Both the position numbers and the translations under genes were made by a program. Of a stretch of DNA of 64,000 nt, positions 36,912 to 47,359 are shown piece after piece. Numbering within the stretch: the stretch's first letter is position 1; every line of letters begins with the position of its first letter. Location of the stretch: NCBI GenBank assembly GCA_016110215.1, contig JADWQD010000019.1, positions 434,001 to 498,000 of the forward strand, read 5' to 3'. Under the pieces are notes generated by a model. The model ran no database searches and was not told the DNA's origin. It was given only the letters and a program-made list of their open reading frames with translations. Source of the stretch: Capronia americana (taxonomy: Eukaryota; Ascomycota; Eurotiomycetes; Chaetothyriales; Herpotrichiellaceae).

Positions 36912-38882
36912 ATGGCAAAAGGAGCGAAGCGGCCACTCCAGCTGCCCAAGCAACAACTGCTCATTCTTGCAGCATGCCGCCTCGCAGAGCCTGTCGCATC
37001 GACATCGGTCTACCCATACATCGTACGTTTGTACGCCCATGTCATTGCGCTCTCGGCTAACCAGATAACAGCCGGAGATGATACAGTCGTTCAATGTCGG
37101 AGATGACAAAGTTGCTCAATGGGCCGGCCTCATGTCCGCCACCTTTTCCCTTTCGCAATGCCTGACCGGAGTCGCCTGGGGCCGAGCCTCAGATCGCTTT
37201 GGCCGGAAGCCCATCATTATGCTGGCCTTGATCTGTACAATGCTGTCCAGCATATCATTCGGATTTTCGAAGAATCTTGCCTGGGCCTTCATAACGCGAT
37301 CACTGCAGGGCTTGTCGAACGGGAATGTTGGCATCATTCGGACGGCTGTTGCGGAGTTGGTACCACAGAAAGAGTTGCAGCCTCGTGCTTTCAGTATTAT
37401 GCCGCTGGTGTGGAACGTCGGCAGCGTGTTTGGGCCATCAGTCGGTGGATCTCTCGTCCATCCCGTGGAACGATATCCCAGATTATTCGGCAAGATTAAG
37501 TTGCTTCAGGAATATCCCTTTGCCTTACCCAATCTTCTGATCAGCGTCCTTTTTCTGTGCGGGATTCTGGCGGGATTCCTTTTCTTTCACGAAACACTCG
37601 AAGAAAAGAGGTCGCAGCGGGATTACGGTCTCGTCCTTGGCAAATTCCTGACCCGCCCTTGCGTCCGAAGGCCACACCGTCAGACGACGCTGGCGGAGAC
37701 TGAAGAGTCAGAGGGCTTCCTCTCCGGGATGTCGAGCGAGATGTCAACGCCGGTGTCCGGCTCGCATCATGCTATCCACCGACTGCCGAAAACTTCTCCA
37801 GGATGGGGGGAGGTCTTCTCCCGACAGTCGAATATCAACCTGCTTGTCTACACGTTCCTTGCCGTATGTTTCCCGCTGCAATGCAAAGAATGCTACTGTT
37901 CCAACTCTTATTGTCGAAAATGACACCGCGGCTGACGTCCTTGCAGATGCACTCCGTTGCCTACGATCAGCTGCTAGCGATCTTCATGCATTACCCGGTG
38001 CAATCAATTCATTCTCCAGAAGTCCACCTCCCCCTCAAGTTTGCGGGGGGCTTTGGCATCGACTCAAAAGCAATCGGCTTGTTATTCACTGTCTACGGTA
38101 TTTTCGGCATGATCATCCAGTTCTCTGTATTTCCACCGTTCGCAAGGAAGTACGGCGTGCTGAATTGCCTCAAGGCCTGTTGCGTGGCTTTTCCTCTAGC
38201 CTACATTGCAACACCCTTTACAGCTCTTTTACCTACGAACTCTCTGAGGCAAGGAGTTATGATGGTCATAATGTTGGTCAAATGCTTCTGCGGAATCTTC
38301 GCATTTCCCTGCTCGACCATCCTTCTCACCAACAGCGCGGCTAGTCTGAAGATCTTGGGTACTCTCAACGGTGTGGCAACAAGTATTTCTGCGCTTGGGA
38401 GAGCTGCTGGCCCGGCTTTGGCAGGTGTGACCTTTACAGAAGGTGTGGATATCGGATATGTGATCATCTCTTGGTGGACATTGGCTTTGATCGCAGTCAT
38501 CGGGGCTGTTCCAGTCTGGTTCCTTGTGGAGATGGAGGGCTTCGGAGAATCCCAAGACGATGATGACAGTGACGATGAATTGGATATTGAGGAAGACGAC
38601 GACGCCAAAACATCCGCTGTTTCACCGTCCGATGCGCATCTTAGAAAGCATGTTCCTACATCTGTCTTCGAGGATGCGGTGGAGGACGATCAACTCACAC
38701 CCGAGGGCAGCTTGCTTAGACCTTCAAATCCTCCTTCTCGGCGCCAGAGCTTACAATTGCGACGAGTCTCGAGCCCGATCGGACTAGGTCCAGGTGTGAT
38801 TCCACACGGTGCCCGCAGATATAGCAGCGAATTAGGGGCTACAAGAAGCGGGTTCGGGGTTGGTGGAACGACATATAATTGA
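36912..38882 (+). CDS. MFS transporter, ZIFL/YCR023C-like
   Basis: Membrane carrier of 612 residues. Three exons: 36912-37022, 37072-37863 and 37947-38882; introns are 49 and 83 bp, both phase 0. The short first exon gives the cytosolic N-terminus and start of helix 1 (LILAACRLAEPVASTSVYPYI); exon 2 continues with PEMIQSF. Motif A between helices 2 and 3 is GRASDRFGRKP, and a later R-x-x-x-G-x-x-x-G pattern fits the drug:H+ antiporter type. A cytosolic central loop rich in Ser/Thr/Glu separates the two halves. The C-terminal tail after helix 12 has a long acidic run (ESQDDDDSDDELD) and is probably regulatory. Substrate unknown; relatives include vacuolar and plasma-membrane exporters. Confidence 0.9.
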
Positions 38883-38982
38883 GCATATACTAGGGCCTCA
38901 ACGTTGGCATTATTCATGGTGTCCTGGATGCCCGCATACAGAACAGGGTCCAGAAAGATATGAACAACGGTCCAACTATCGA

Positions 38983-40014
38983 CTAGAGGCGAGCGGTGGC
39001 ACCCTTCAATATTTGGGTGACACCTGATCTGACCTCTTCGACAATATCTGCTGCATTCTCCAGTTTGTTCACAAGGCCAACACTAGCCCCAGCCCAGACG
39101 TTCGCACGATTTGTCGTCCCGAATCCGGCATCTACACCTGTGACTGATCTTTTGTGCTTTTCTCGGATCTGATCGATGCCAACCCCTCGAATATGGTCGT
39201 TGTAGCTCTCCGTGACTAGACTTCTCCCGTCATAAGCTTCTGGCCAGATGTTTGGTCCATTCACGTTGTCGAACAATTTGCTCCGAACTGTGCTTGTCGC
39301 GCCGTCTCTCGCTGCAAGCACCAGATCTCGGTATCCGGGCGGCACATTCGTCTCTCTCGCCGCAAGGAACCTTGTTCCAAGCACTACCGCGGATGCCCCG
39401 AGGGTAAAGGCAGCGGCAGCACCACGCGCATCGGCGATGCCACCAGAAGCGAGCAGGGGAATACCGCCCAGACCATTCGCACTCAACAGATCGCTCGCCT
39501 CCGGTAAAAGGGACACGATGCTTGCTCCTCGCTCGAAGCCATGCCCTCCAGCGTCAGCGCCCTGTAATATCAACGCGTCGGGCTTTGCTAGCTGCGCAAT
39601 CTTCAACGCTGCGGACACGGTGCCGGTTTGAATCCATATTTTCGATCGCGGGGAGACTTCGCGAATTCTACCGGCCCACGCGGCGTAGTCCTCCAATTCC
39701 TTCGCGGCAAACAACCATACCACAGCCGGTTGATATTGCTGCAAAATCACCAGAACCGGGTCGAGTTTGACGACGAAGGGCAAGAGGCCCACGCCAATCG
39801 GGAGGACGTCACCCCGCTGTGTCGGTCTCAATGCCTCTCGTGCCACAGCCAGTTCTTTTTCCAGATCGCTGGACATGATGGCGCCAACCATCCCGAGGCC
39901 ACCGGCTTGTGTAACTGCCGCTGCAAGCTTTCCGCCCGCAAAGCCGCCCATAGGGGCATTGACGATGAGCGGAGACGATGCCCAGTGAAGATAAGAACGG
40001 AGGATTTCAGCCAT
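38983..40014 (-). CDS. Nitronate monooxygenase (2-nitropropane dioxygenase family)
   Basis: FMN-dependent TIM-barrel enzyme that oxidises alkyl nitronates to carbonyl compounds and nitrite; it may detoxify propionate-3-nitronate. Single exon, 343 residues, the usual length for the fungal class. Family blocks: VNAPMGGFAGG near the N-terminus, GADAGGHGF with the catalytic His, and LASGGIADARG followed by GASAVVLGTRFL, the FMN-phosphate binding region. It ends 100 bp from the stop codon of the convergent MFS gene. A soluble cytosolic location is likely because no targeting signal is seen. Confidence 0.93.
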   Translation of the reverse strand: MAEILRSYLHWASSPLIVNAPMGGFAGGKLAAAVTQAGGLGMVGAIMSSDLEKELAVAREALRPTQRGDVLPIGVGLLPFVVKLDPVLVILQQYQPAVVWLFAAKELEDYAAWAGRIREVSPRSKIWIQTGTVSAALKIAQLAKPDALILQGADAGGHGFERGASIVSLLPEASDLLSANGLGGIPLLASGGIADARGAAAAFTLGASAVVLGTRFLAARETNVPPGYRDLVLAARDGATSTVRSKLFDNVNGPNIWPEAYDGRSLVTESYNDHIRGVGIDQIREKHKRSVTGVDAGFGTTNRANVWAGASVGLVNKLENAADIVEEVRSGVTQILKGATARL

Positions 40015-40735
40015 AGCGACGTCGTCGGAGTCAAATGGCGGTGTTTTGTCGAAGCGACCAGCGGTGACAATGATTTATTGGGCGGACAGTGCGACTTTAG
40101 ATAATGCTAGGGCTTCAGTACACTATCATGTAGATCTTATATCTTATACCTTGGATGTTCAATTGTGGTGGTGGCACTGAAGGACGGAGTCAAAAATGAC
40201 TCTTACTCGCCTTTATCTCACTTCGCCTTAAGTCTTAGTCTTATAACTATCCTTTTGATGTAGAATTCAAACATTGGAAACTCTCCGCGGAGAAGCCAAC
40301 ATGTTACATCGCCTTGTCATAAGATTCTTTCTGGTTTCGAACGAGCCAAATAAAGTTCGGGGCTTTTTGTGCTTACAGTTGGCAGCCCCGTCAGCGTTGA
40401 GCTCCTGGTGTGCCTGATTGCTCAGTCATCCGGAGAATCCAGTGGATCATTGCGTTTGCAGTCTTGGGGTTAGCAGTCGTGTGTTTCAACTTTGTCATCT
40501 CGGTGGTGGGAAATCCTGTCAAACTGGAGAGGGAAAGCCTGGGAACGGACATGACGGGGAGGCCACAAATAGTACATGGATCGACAAAGCTCACAAGAAA
40601 GGCGCTTTTGCCGAATGCCACTGCACCAACTAACTGGTCTTGCTCATGAGAGGACAATTTCTTCTTGTGACTCGGGTGGAGTTTGGATTGGAGCACGGGT
40701 GCGATATACTTATAGCACTTATTTCCACTGTCGGG
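40015..40735. other. Intergenic region
   Basis: Promoter of the nitronate monooxygenase and 3' flank of the M28 peptidase. A 101-codon minus frame (40391-40696) overlaps a 79-codon plus frame; neither has a recognisable family. Several taagtctta/ttataactat AT-rich stretches are present. Confidence 0.45.
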
Positions 40736-43141
40736 CTATTCCAACAGCTTGGAGGCCGCTTCCAACCTCTCCTGAATGATTCCACTCCATCTGAGAGCGT
40801 TCGTCAAGTTCTTGTCCTCAAAGCTCTCCACGAGACCTGGATAGGTGGCGCCGGCATACCCCGTCCACCGACCTGGTGCGAAGACAACATGCTTGAACCA
40901 GGGCCGATCATCCAAACCGCCAGGGAACAGAAATTGGCGTTCCAGTGCCTTGTATTTCTCGTTAGCATTGCGCACTTCGTAGAACAGCCTGACCTTCTTC
41001 CACCAGTCCCACCATGGCAGGTCTTCAGAAAGCCTATCTGTCAAGTCGGCTGTATATTCGTCGAATCTCACTGCCGCTTTCTTGAACTCGATTGTGGCGT
41101 TGTCAAGGGCATGGAAGCTGAAGCTCGACCCGGTCAGATGCACCTTTGACCTTTCCTTTACATCGGCCAGATAGGTCTGGAGACCTTTGGCATAATCTCC
41201 AGCACTCAGCGACAACACAGGAGTTTCGCTCAATTGTGCAATGAGAAGAGATAACACTTTCGCTACAGTAACATGGTAATGCCAACCCTTGTCGCCGTAA
41301 GTGTCCATCCAGTGGAAGGAATCATAGTTCGAATGGTAGTGGTAAACTGCGTCATTCGGTCCGCTGCCGAAGCCAAAGTCGAGCGACGGAATTCCGGCGA
41401 AGTCTTGGAACGCTGTGAAGTCACTTCCTGATCCCATGGTCCGTATGTGGCCGTGCCAGAGGTCTCCAACCGATTGTCCTGGGACCGTTTGGTTGGGAGA
41501 AACAATTGAACCGGTAACTGCATATAGTAGTTTGTTCAGCAGCGGAGATGCCGCTGCATCAAAGTGTTTTCCACGAGCACCGACATCCACGTTGAGGTAT
41601 GCAATCGTGCTGGCAGAGAGCCACGGGAGGTACTCTTCGACCCATTCGGTTGAACCGACAAGACCGTACTCTTCACCGTCCCAACTCGCAAAAACAATGG
41701 TCCGGAGGGGCTTCCATCCTGCCTTGAGTGCCTCTCCGAAGGATCTGATGACTTCATTCAACGCCGCTGAGCCCGAGTTGGGATCGCCAGCCCCGCCTGC
41801 AATCCAAGCATCACGATGATTCCCGACAACTATGACTTCGTCTTTGGCAGTGCCATTGATGACGCCTATAACGTTCCAAAGCGGCGTCGTCACGTACTCT
41901 TGCTCGTTGACCAAGTTGAGAACCACCGAGTCTGGTGATGGACCGATGTTGTATTGCACGCCCTTGTACCCCAAACCTCCGCCGTGCCAGTACTTGTTGA
42001 ATGATGTGGCATTCGGGCCATGTCCATTCAGTGCCTTGAGGAGAGGGAGAGCATCAGCGTAGGAAATAGGCAGCGAAGGTATTCGAGGAGTAGAGAAGTG
42101 TGGATCGACGCGAGGTGCGCCTGGTTTAGACGGATAGCCAGGGGTCGTTGGGTCGCCCGGAAGAGTGCCTGCGGAAACACCTGTCAGCAAATTGTCAGTG
42201 AAGGACGACTTTGAAGACCTACTGATATATTGCGTACTGCCTCTTTGCACGCTGCTTGGATTTCTCGCCGGTCCGTCAGGGTAGGTTTTGTGCCCATTCT
42301 CTTCTGTGATCTCTCCGTCCTCCTGCGGGTCAGAGTACATGACCACTCCGACCATTCCCAGTTCCTGGGCCCGCTTGACCTTGAGACCCCGGAAGATACG
42401 CCCATATTTTGCAAGAGCAATTTTGCCCTTCAAGCTTATGTTCGCGGCTCGTAGATCCTCAAAGTCTTGGTAGGTCCCGAAATTGACATAAACATAAGGT
42501 GCGGTAACGTTACCGGAGGCAGAGTAGCCGTGGAAAGTCGGGATGCGGTCTTCCAGGGAGGTTGTCGGGTCATCATCTATAATGTCTTCTTCCAGACTAG
42601 CTTCATACTTGACCTTCTTCCCTTCCAGCAAAGCAAGACGATGGCCAAGGGGGTAGTTGATGAAGACGTCGTAGGCAACAATCTCCGTCTTCACCCCGAA
42701 TTCTTCCCACCTTTCTCTTGTCCACAAAGCTTGACTGAGGTTCTTGCCAGCTAAATGAGGCCCAGAAGTATAGTATTCACTCCATGCACGAGCCTTTTCC
42801 TCGCTCGGTGTCTCCAGTAGTAGTTCCACGAGTTTAGCGAAGTTGAGACCGTTGCTTTGCGGCCATGATGCAGGATATGGACGAGACCAAGGGAAATAAG
42901 ACGAGACAGAGTCGTGGCCACGAGGCAGGATGGCGACAGGGATGAGAAAGCAAATGGCGATAGCGAGCAGGCAGCTGCCAAGTGCTATGGTACAGAATCG
43001 CTTGAAGGTCGTATGCGGAGTTCGTTGTGGACGCCGAGTCACGTAGACCGTTGAGATGAGCGGTGTGCGTTCATCCATTGTGAGCGCATTCTTCTCGGCT
43101 GGTGAGAGAGGGCTCGAAGAAGACACCCGACCTATTCGCAT
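40736..43141 (-). CDS. Glutamate carboxypeptidase II-like M28 metallopeptidase
   Basis: Type II membrane zinc peptidase of the transferrin-receptor/GCPII/Tre2 family, 783 residues. Exons 43141-42223 and 42168-40736. One membrane helix at about residues 45-70 follows a short cytosolic N-terminus with a LLI-like sorting pattern (MDERTPLIS). A protease-associated domain leads into the M28 domain. Metal-site blocks are GNHRDAW, GAGDPNSGSAAL, SWDGEEYGLVGS, a DVGARG Asp region and HYHSNYDS. The C-terminal helical dimerisation domain (DLTDRLSEDLPWWDWWKKVR) is present. The 54-bp phase-1 intron is a multiple of three and stop-free, so the frame is open across it; splicing restores GSTQYISTLPGDPTTPGYPS, the conserved form. 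Likely vacuolar or endosomal. Confidence 0.93.
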   Translation of the reverse strand: MRIGRVSSSSPLSPAEKNALTMDERTPLISTVYVTRRPQRTPHTTFKRFCTIALGSCLLAIAICFLIPVAILPRGHDSVSSYFPWSRPYPASWPQSNGLNFAKLVELLLETPSEEKARAWSEYYTSGPHLAGKNLSQALWTRERWEEFGVKTEIVAYDVFINYPLGHRLALLEGKKVKYEASLEEDIIDDDPTTSLEDRIPTFHGYSASGNVTAPYVYVNFGTYQDFEDLRAANISLKGKIALAKYGRIFRGLKVKRAQELGMVGVVMYSDPQEDGEITEENGHKTYPDGPARNPSSVQRGSTQYISRSSKSSFTDNLLTGVSAGTLPGDPTTPGYPSKPGAPRVDPHFSTPRIPSLPISYADALPLLKALNGHGPNATSFNKYWHGGGLGYKGVQYNIGPSPDSVVLNLVNEQEYVTTPLWNVIGVINGTAKDEVIVVGNHRDAWIAGGAGDPNSGSAALNEVIRSFGEALKAGWKPLRTIVFASWDGEEYGLVGSTEWVEEYLPWLSASTIAYLNVDVGARGKHFDAAASPLLNKLLYAVTGSIVSPNQTVPGQSVGDLWHGHIRTMGSGSDFTAFQDFAGIPSLDFGFGSGPNDAVYHYHSNYDSFHWMDTYGDKGWHYHVTVAKVLSLLIAQLSETPVLSLSAGDYAKGLQTYLADVKERSKVHLTGSSFSFHALDNATIEFKKAAVRFDEYTADLTDRLSEDLPWWDWWKKVRLFYEVRNANEKYKALERQFLFPGGLDDRPWFKHVVFAPGRWTGYAGATYPGLVESFEDKNLTNALRWSGIIQERLEAASKLLE
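42169..42222 (-). other. In-frame stop-free intron in the M28 peptidase gene
   Basis: Donor gtaggt, acceptor ttccgcag, with gctgac and actgac branch candidates. 54 bp is divisible by three and has no in-frame stop, so retention would add 18 residues before the conserved PGDPTTPGYPSKPG block. Confidence 0.75.
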
Positions 43142-43335
43142 TGACTCAAGTTGATTGATTCTGGTGTTTTATAAAGAAGACCTCATATCTGGGTTGACGC
43201 AATCCCGTTATCAACCAACTTCACTTCCCCACACAAGCCAAGGAAAGTCGCCCGAGTTGCGTCTCCACCTCCACGCAAACTCGCGACGGTTCGCGCTCTT
43301 ACGCGAAGCTCCTTTTCCCTTATACCTCTTGACCT

Positions 43336-43798
43336 TCAGGAGAACTCCTGCATTTGTCCTTTTCCTGCAAGCGCCGGAAGCCAGGAAGCTCGCTTGCTCA
43401 CATAGAACTCCACTCCCGGTTCTGCATCTTCAACGCCCGACTCATCGTCAAGCGAACCAGCCAGAATGAGAGTCACTCCACGGAACGCCTCACCATCTGC
43501 TCCCTTGCTGATAACACAACCACAATTCTCACAGAATGAGTACGTCAAGGTCATTCCACTGTCTTGAGTGGTTGTATACGTCTTGGGTGTTCCTTTCGTC
43601 ACCTTGAAGTTCCCTTCTGGAACGACAATGTTGGTGGTGAAGAGGGTTCCGCTCAAATGGCGGCAAGTTACGCAGTGGCACGCTGCCTGAAACAGTGAGC
43701 CTCATCCAGAAACACGGTGGAAAGCGTGCATACCTTCAGTACAGCTCTCCGGTGTACTCATACTTGAGCTGCCCGCAAAGGCACCCTCCTGTTGGCAT
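43336..43798 (-). pseudogene. GFA/CENP-V domain gene with apparent one-base deletion
   Basis: Small zinc protein of the Gfa (glutathione-dependent formaldehyde-activating-like) family. Exon 43798-43734 starts MPTGGCLCGQLKYEYTGEL; exon 43686-43336 gives AACHCVTCRHLSGT and FCENCGCVI, the paired Cys zinc ligands, and ends normally. The 47-bp intron has clean gtatgc and tttcag sites. In the first exon the frame hits TGA right after GELY. The frame needed to splice correctly, reading V-L-K then A-A-C-H-C, is shifted: one base is missing just before GTA-CTG-AAG. No alternative donor fixes the phase. Either a disabled gene or a sequencing error; the downstream exon shows no decay, which favours a recent lesion or an error. 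Confidence 0.75.
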
Positions 43799-44821
43799 TG
43801 TAAATTATCTATGAGGTGGTAAAAGGTTTCTGCTCCGATACTGTTTCGGTGGCGGTTGACGAAGTCCAGTTGGCAGAAGAGGTACATTTATACCTTCTTA
43901 GACAGGACCTGAAGCTCAACATGTCTGCACCTGCTACCTGGCTCAGCTCCAGCGACAACTCCGCGCCTGCCGCTTCTTGAATGACCAGACTCGAACTCGT
44001 ACATCCGAGACGATCGATCACTGGCTGGTCTTCAAGCCAAAATCGTATACTTGCTCGTCGAAATGTCCTTGACAACCCATCGAGCTACCATAACAGTCCT
44101 TGGATCAATACCGTATCCGGAATGACCCTCAGCTGGCCCCGTATACCTGTCAGCATGTCACCAGAAGGGCGCAAAATACGGGGAGAATCCTTGCCCTTGT
44201 GCCAGCGGCAGCTGACTTGGTCTCGGTATACGCGAGTAGCTAGCTGATCTTTTCGTGTTATTCGACCAATCGATCATCGACTGTCCGTGTCCATACCCCG
44301 GAATTGCTGTTAATTGCGCAACCTGGTCCCGACACTTGCCAGACTGGACTGAAGGTTTCCTCCGACCAAGGCTGTCTGTCAGCCTAAGCCAAGACGGGAC
44401 GGCTTGGCTTACTGTGTACAATTCTCAAATGACACCTGCGCCATCTAAGAAGGCCGGCCGTAGCACCAGGATACTAATCCCCATTACTATCTTAGGCAAT
44501 ATTCAGCATCCAATCCTGAGAGTTCCCGGATTCAGCGCAACTATGTCTTGACCATCAAGATAGTAGTCACGACGAAGCGGCAAAGCTACTCTGGCCAGGA
44601 TTGAAGTTTCGGACTCTTCGAATTCATTTAAGGACGCTATAGCGGTGAGTGGGGAGCTGTCTTTCTATACATGAATGGAAAATGAGGCTTCTTGCGGCAG
44701 CTTGTTTGCGTCGTGCGACCCCCTGACGATGAAGTGTTGTTTTATCGAGAAAACCCTCTGTCCCAATGGGCCTCCTGGCCTCTAGCATCCAAGAAGATGC
44801 GATGATCGATGGTATGCCACC
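43799..44821. other. Intergenic region
   Basis: About 1 kb between the GFA gene and the esterase 3' end. Short open frames only; no family recognised. Confidence 0.45.
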
Positions 44822-46168
44822 TCAGCTTTGTATAAGGCTCTTTGTGAAGATGCCCTTTCGGTACGCAAGCCCAAGGGCCATCGATTCTGCGTCTCCTGGT
44901 GGGATAAGCTGAGAGGCATACATGCCACAATTGCCTGCTGCGGGATCAATCCACTGGAATGAGTAAGCTTCCATACAGTGATCAGCGAGGAGTCTTGACA
45001 AACCCAAAATAAGTTGGGAAGACCTCCCCAGGTCAGTGTCCCTTTCTTACAAACGCCCTCCACGTCTTCCATGTTTAGGATGCCACCAAGACCGAAATTC
45101 CAAGCTGCACTATCAACACCACCTCGAAACATCGGTCCCGCGAAGGGTTCGTTTACCGTGGCTATCAGGTGGCTGTCGTCAGAAAGTTGCGGCGAGAACA
45201 TCGACTTCACTGTCTCCGGCCGGAGGAGTTTCCCATCATTCTTTAGCAACGAGATGAGCACCTTGACGTAGTCGGGAGCAGCAGAATATAGCCCGCCACC
45301 ACCAAGATCGTCCTTGGGATCCTGAATGGCGTACGGCTCGGTGGGTACAAGATCTCCCTCAGGTGTCCGCTTCGTTGTAGGACATAGGTTTCCGCTAATC
45401 TTCTGGTTCTTTTCCGGGCGGAAACCAGTGGAGGTCATACCGAGAGGCTCAAAGATGTTCTTCTCCATATACTCCCCGAGGCTGATTCCTCCATTCACTC
45501 GCTCAACCATCTTGCCAGCCCAATCGATGCTTACACTATACGCCCAGTTCTCGCCAGGCTCGTACAGAAGAGGTGCAAAATATTGTATAGTCTGCGATGC
45601 CAAATGTGAGCATTCAACCGCTGCGAAGGAAGAGGAGTGGTGTTACTATGTCCCCTCCACCGGGGCGGACCCCTTCACCGCGCCACTCCCGCCACTTTGC
45701 GAGTTCTGGCGAAAGGAAGTCGTAGCCCATTCCACTGGAATGCGTCAACAATTGACGCAATGTGATTTTCTTTGTCGCCTTCTTGAACTGTGGTTGGCCG
45801 TTGTCCCACCCAGTGAGGATGTCTGGTGATGTCCACTCGGGGAGGATCCCGGACACATCATCATCGAGTGTCAGCTTGCCTTGCTCGACATTTTGCAGTG
45901 CGCAAATGGTTGTCAAAAGCTTTGTGCACGAGGCGATCCAGAAGGTGGTGTCTTCGCTCATCGGTTTAGCGGTCTTTGGGTCAACGGATGTGGAACCTTT
46001 GGCATCGTGGTGCAATATGTTGCCTGCTGGGACGTCAGTAAGTTCCTGGACTTGATGTTGAATTGGCAACCAGGTACCGGAGGCGTCAGCTGCAACCACA
46101 ACAGCGCCCACAATCTTTCGGCCTGGCCCAGGTTTTGTGGCAGACTCGAATTGCTCTTCCCACGCCAT
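44822..46168 (-). CDS. Serine beta-lactamase-fold esterase/transesterase (LovD/EstB-like)
   Basis: Penicillin-binding-protein-like hydrolase, 413 residues. Exons 46168-45647, 45591-45004 and 44953-44822; introns are 55 and 50 bp, both phase 0. The catalytic SxxK is Ser80-Cys-Thr-Lys83 in WIASCTKLLTT. Tyr192 in WAYSVSIDW is the likely general base (YxS/N motif). The third box is GTLTWGGLPNLFW-WIDPAAG, restored only by splicing intron 2. The family includes fungal acyltransferases such as LovD and bacterial EstB; no polyketide synthase is nearby, so a general esterase role is likely. Intron 1 has two candidate AG acceptors 29 bp apart; only the distal one joins GGGDI to TIQYFAPLLYEPG in frame. 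The frame is open up to ATG 46285, so a longer N-terminus is possible. Confidence 0.87.
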
Positions 46169-47054
46169 CTCGACTGTGTTTGGAGCGAGTATCTGACTTC
46201 CTCCCTTGGTAAATATTCGCGCTCGGTGGCCGCTGCGACTCCTTGTCTTGTGTCTCGGAAGCAAGCTTATATATAAAGTATTCACTCTTGGCCAGGTGAG
46301 TTGTTTCGCGGAGCTATCAGTGACGATTCTTCAAAGAATTGCCTAGACGCTTGTACGGTATTCTCCTCTGGGCTCGACGTGAGGACCAAGAATTATCTGC
46401 AGCATTCTCAAGAAAGGCTCCGCCACGTTCTAATCGATGCATGATATATTTATCTCGGTCAGTTGGATGGCACCGACCCCGCATTACTGTCGGGCATTGA
46501 CCGGGACAGCCCGGTGTTTCACATCCTCCCTCGGTCCCCCGCTACTTTTCTTTTACAACGTCGCCGAATCCGAAACGGCGAGTCCATCCATCGTGAATCT
46601 CGATGTGATCACCCAAAAATTCAATATGTGGCTGAGACTGGCATGCTTTATTGATGTCTTGCCTAGGGTCAGAAGGCCTGGGTGCAGCTCCGCTTTGTAT
46701 TGAGTTTAATGATATGGCACATGTCGGTAAGCACAAACTGGTACCAAGGAGATAATCCAGCGATCCTCGAGCCTCATTCTGCACTAGGCCTTGAACATCG
46801 CGTTCTTGCAATCCCGCAATCCCGTGTAGCTCACCTCTTCACTGGCACGAACATTCACATGCCCGAAGATCCTTTATTGTACCCAATCATTTTCTTGGGA
46901 GAGATGTATCGCAGCGTCCCGCTTGTAAATAAAGCCACGACGGCAAACAATAGAAGCAACAATACCCAGAAGGACATGCTGAACGCTTCACATTTGCCTC
47001 TCGCTCGTAGATTTCCACGCGGAGTGAACCGACGGTATCCAGGGAGACTGCCAC
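46169..47054. other. Intergenic region
   Basis: Promoter of the esterase gene. A minus frame at 46855-47079 encodes a hydrophobic stretch (FWVLLLLLFAVVALF) and might be part of the broken helix-loop-helix gene next to it, but I cannot connect them. Confidence 0.35.
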
Positions 47055-47359
47055 CATATGAGAGGATTTGTTCTCGCATGGGAGAAGTGTCTCAAGGTCC
47101 AGCACACGATTCTGCAGCAAGTCAATCTCGGGGCTCATCTGTCACATCTGGAGTTCCGCCCGATTCACGTAATTGATGGCATGTGTCATGGTTCCGCTAT
47201 GCCATCCTCCTTTGCTGATAATGCGGGATTGCCAAGCGCCGTCGTTTCCCTCCAAAACACATATATACTAGTCGCTTCGCTCACCATCAATGTCCGGTGG
47301 AGCTGCATCATCCTGTCGTTGAGATTGCCACGGTAATGACGTTCAACAACAGAATGGGC
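47055..47359 (-). pseudogene. Relic of a basic helix-loop-helix gene
   Basis: The minus strand at 47359-47285 encodes AHSVVERHYRGNLNDRM followed by MQLHRTLM, which matches the basic region and helix 1 of SREBP-like bHLH regulators. A gtgagc donor follows directly. Further on, about 47190-47145 encodes THAINYVNRAELQM, like helix 2, then an in-frame TGA at 47144-47142. After it comes QMSPEIDLLQNRVLDLETLL, like the coiled coil that follows helix 2. Family members have Arg where the TGA stands, so a CGA or AGA to TGA change is likely. No acceptor near 47,220 gives the right phase from the donor, so a second lesion is probable. The basic region has His in place of the usual Arg. Confidence 0.55.

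Noticed and set aside
40391..40696. 101-codon minus frame and 79-codon plus frame after the M28 gene
   Set aside because: No family features, and the two overlap; more likely flanking DNA.
46855..47079. Hydrophobic minus-strand peptide near the bHLH relic
   Set aside because: Could be a membrane segment of the broken gene, but it is in another frame with no splice link; left out of the feature.
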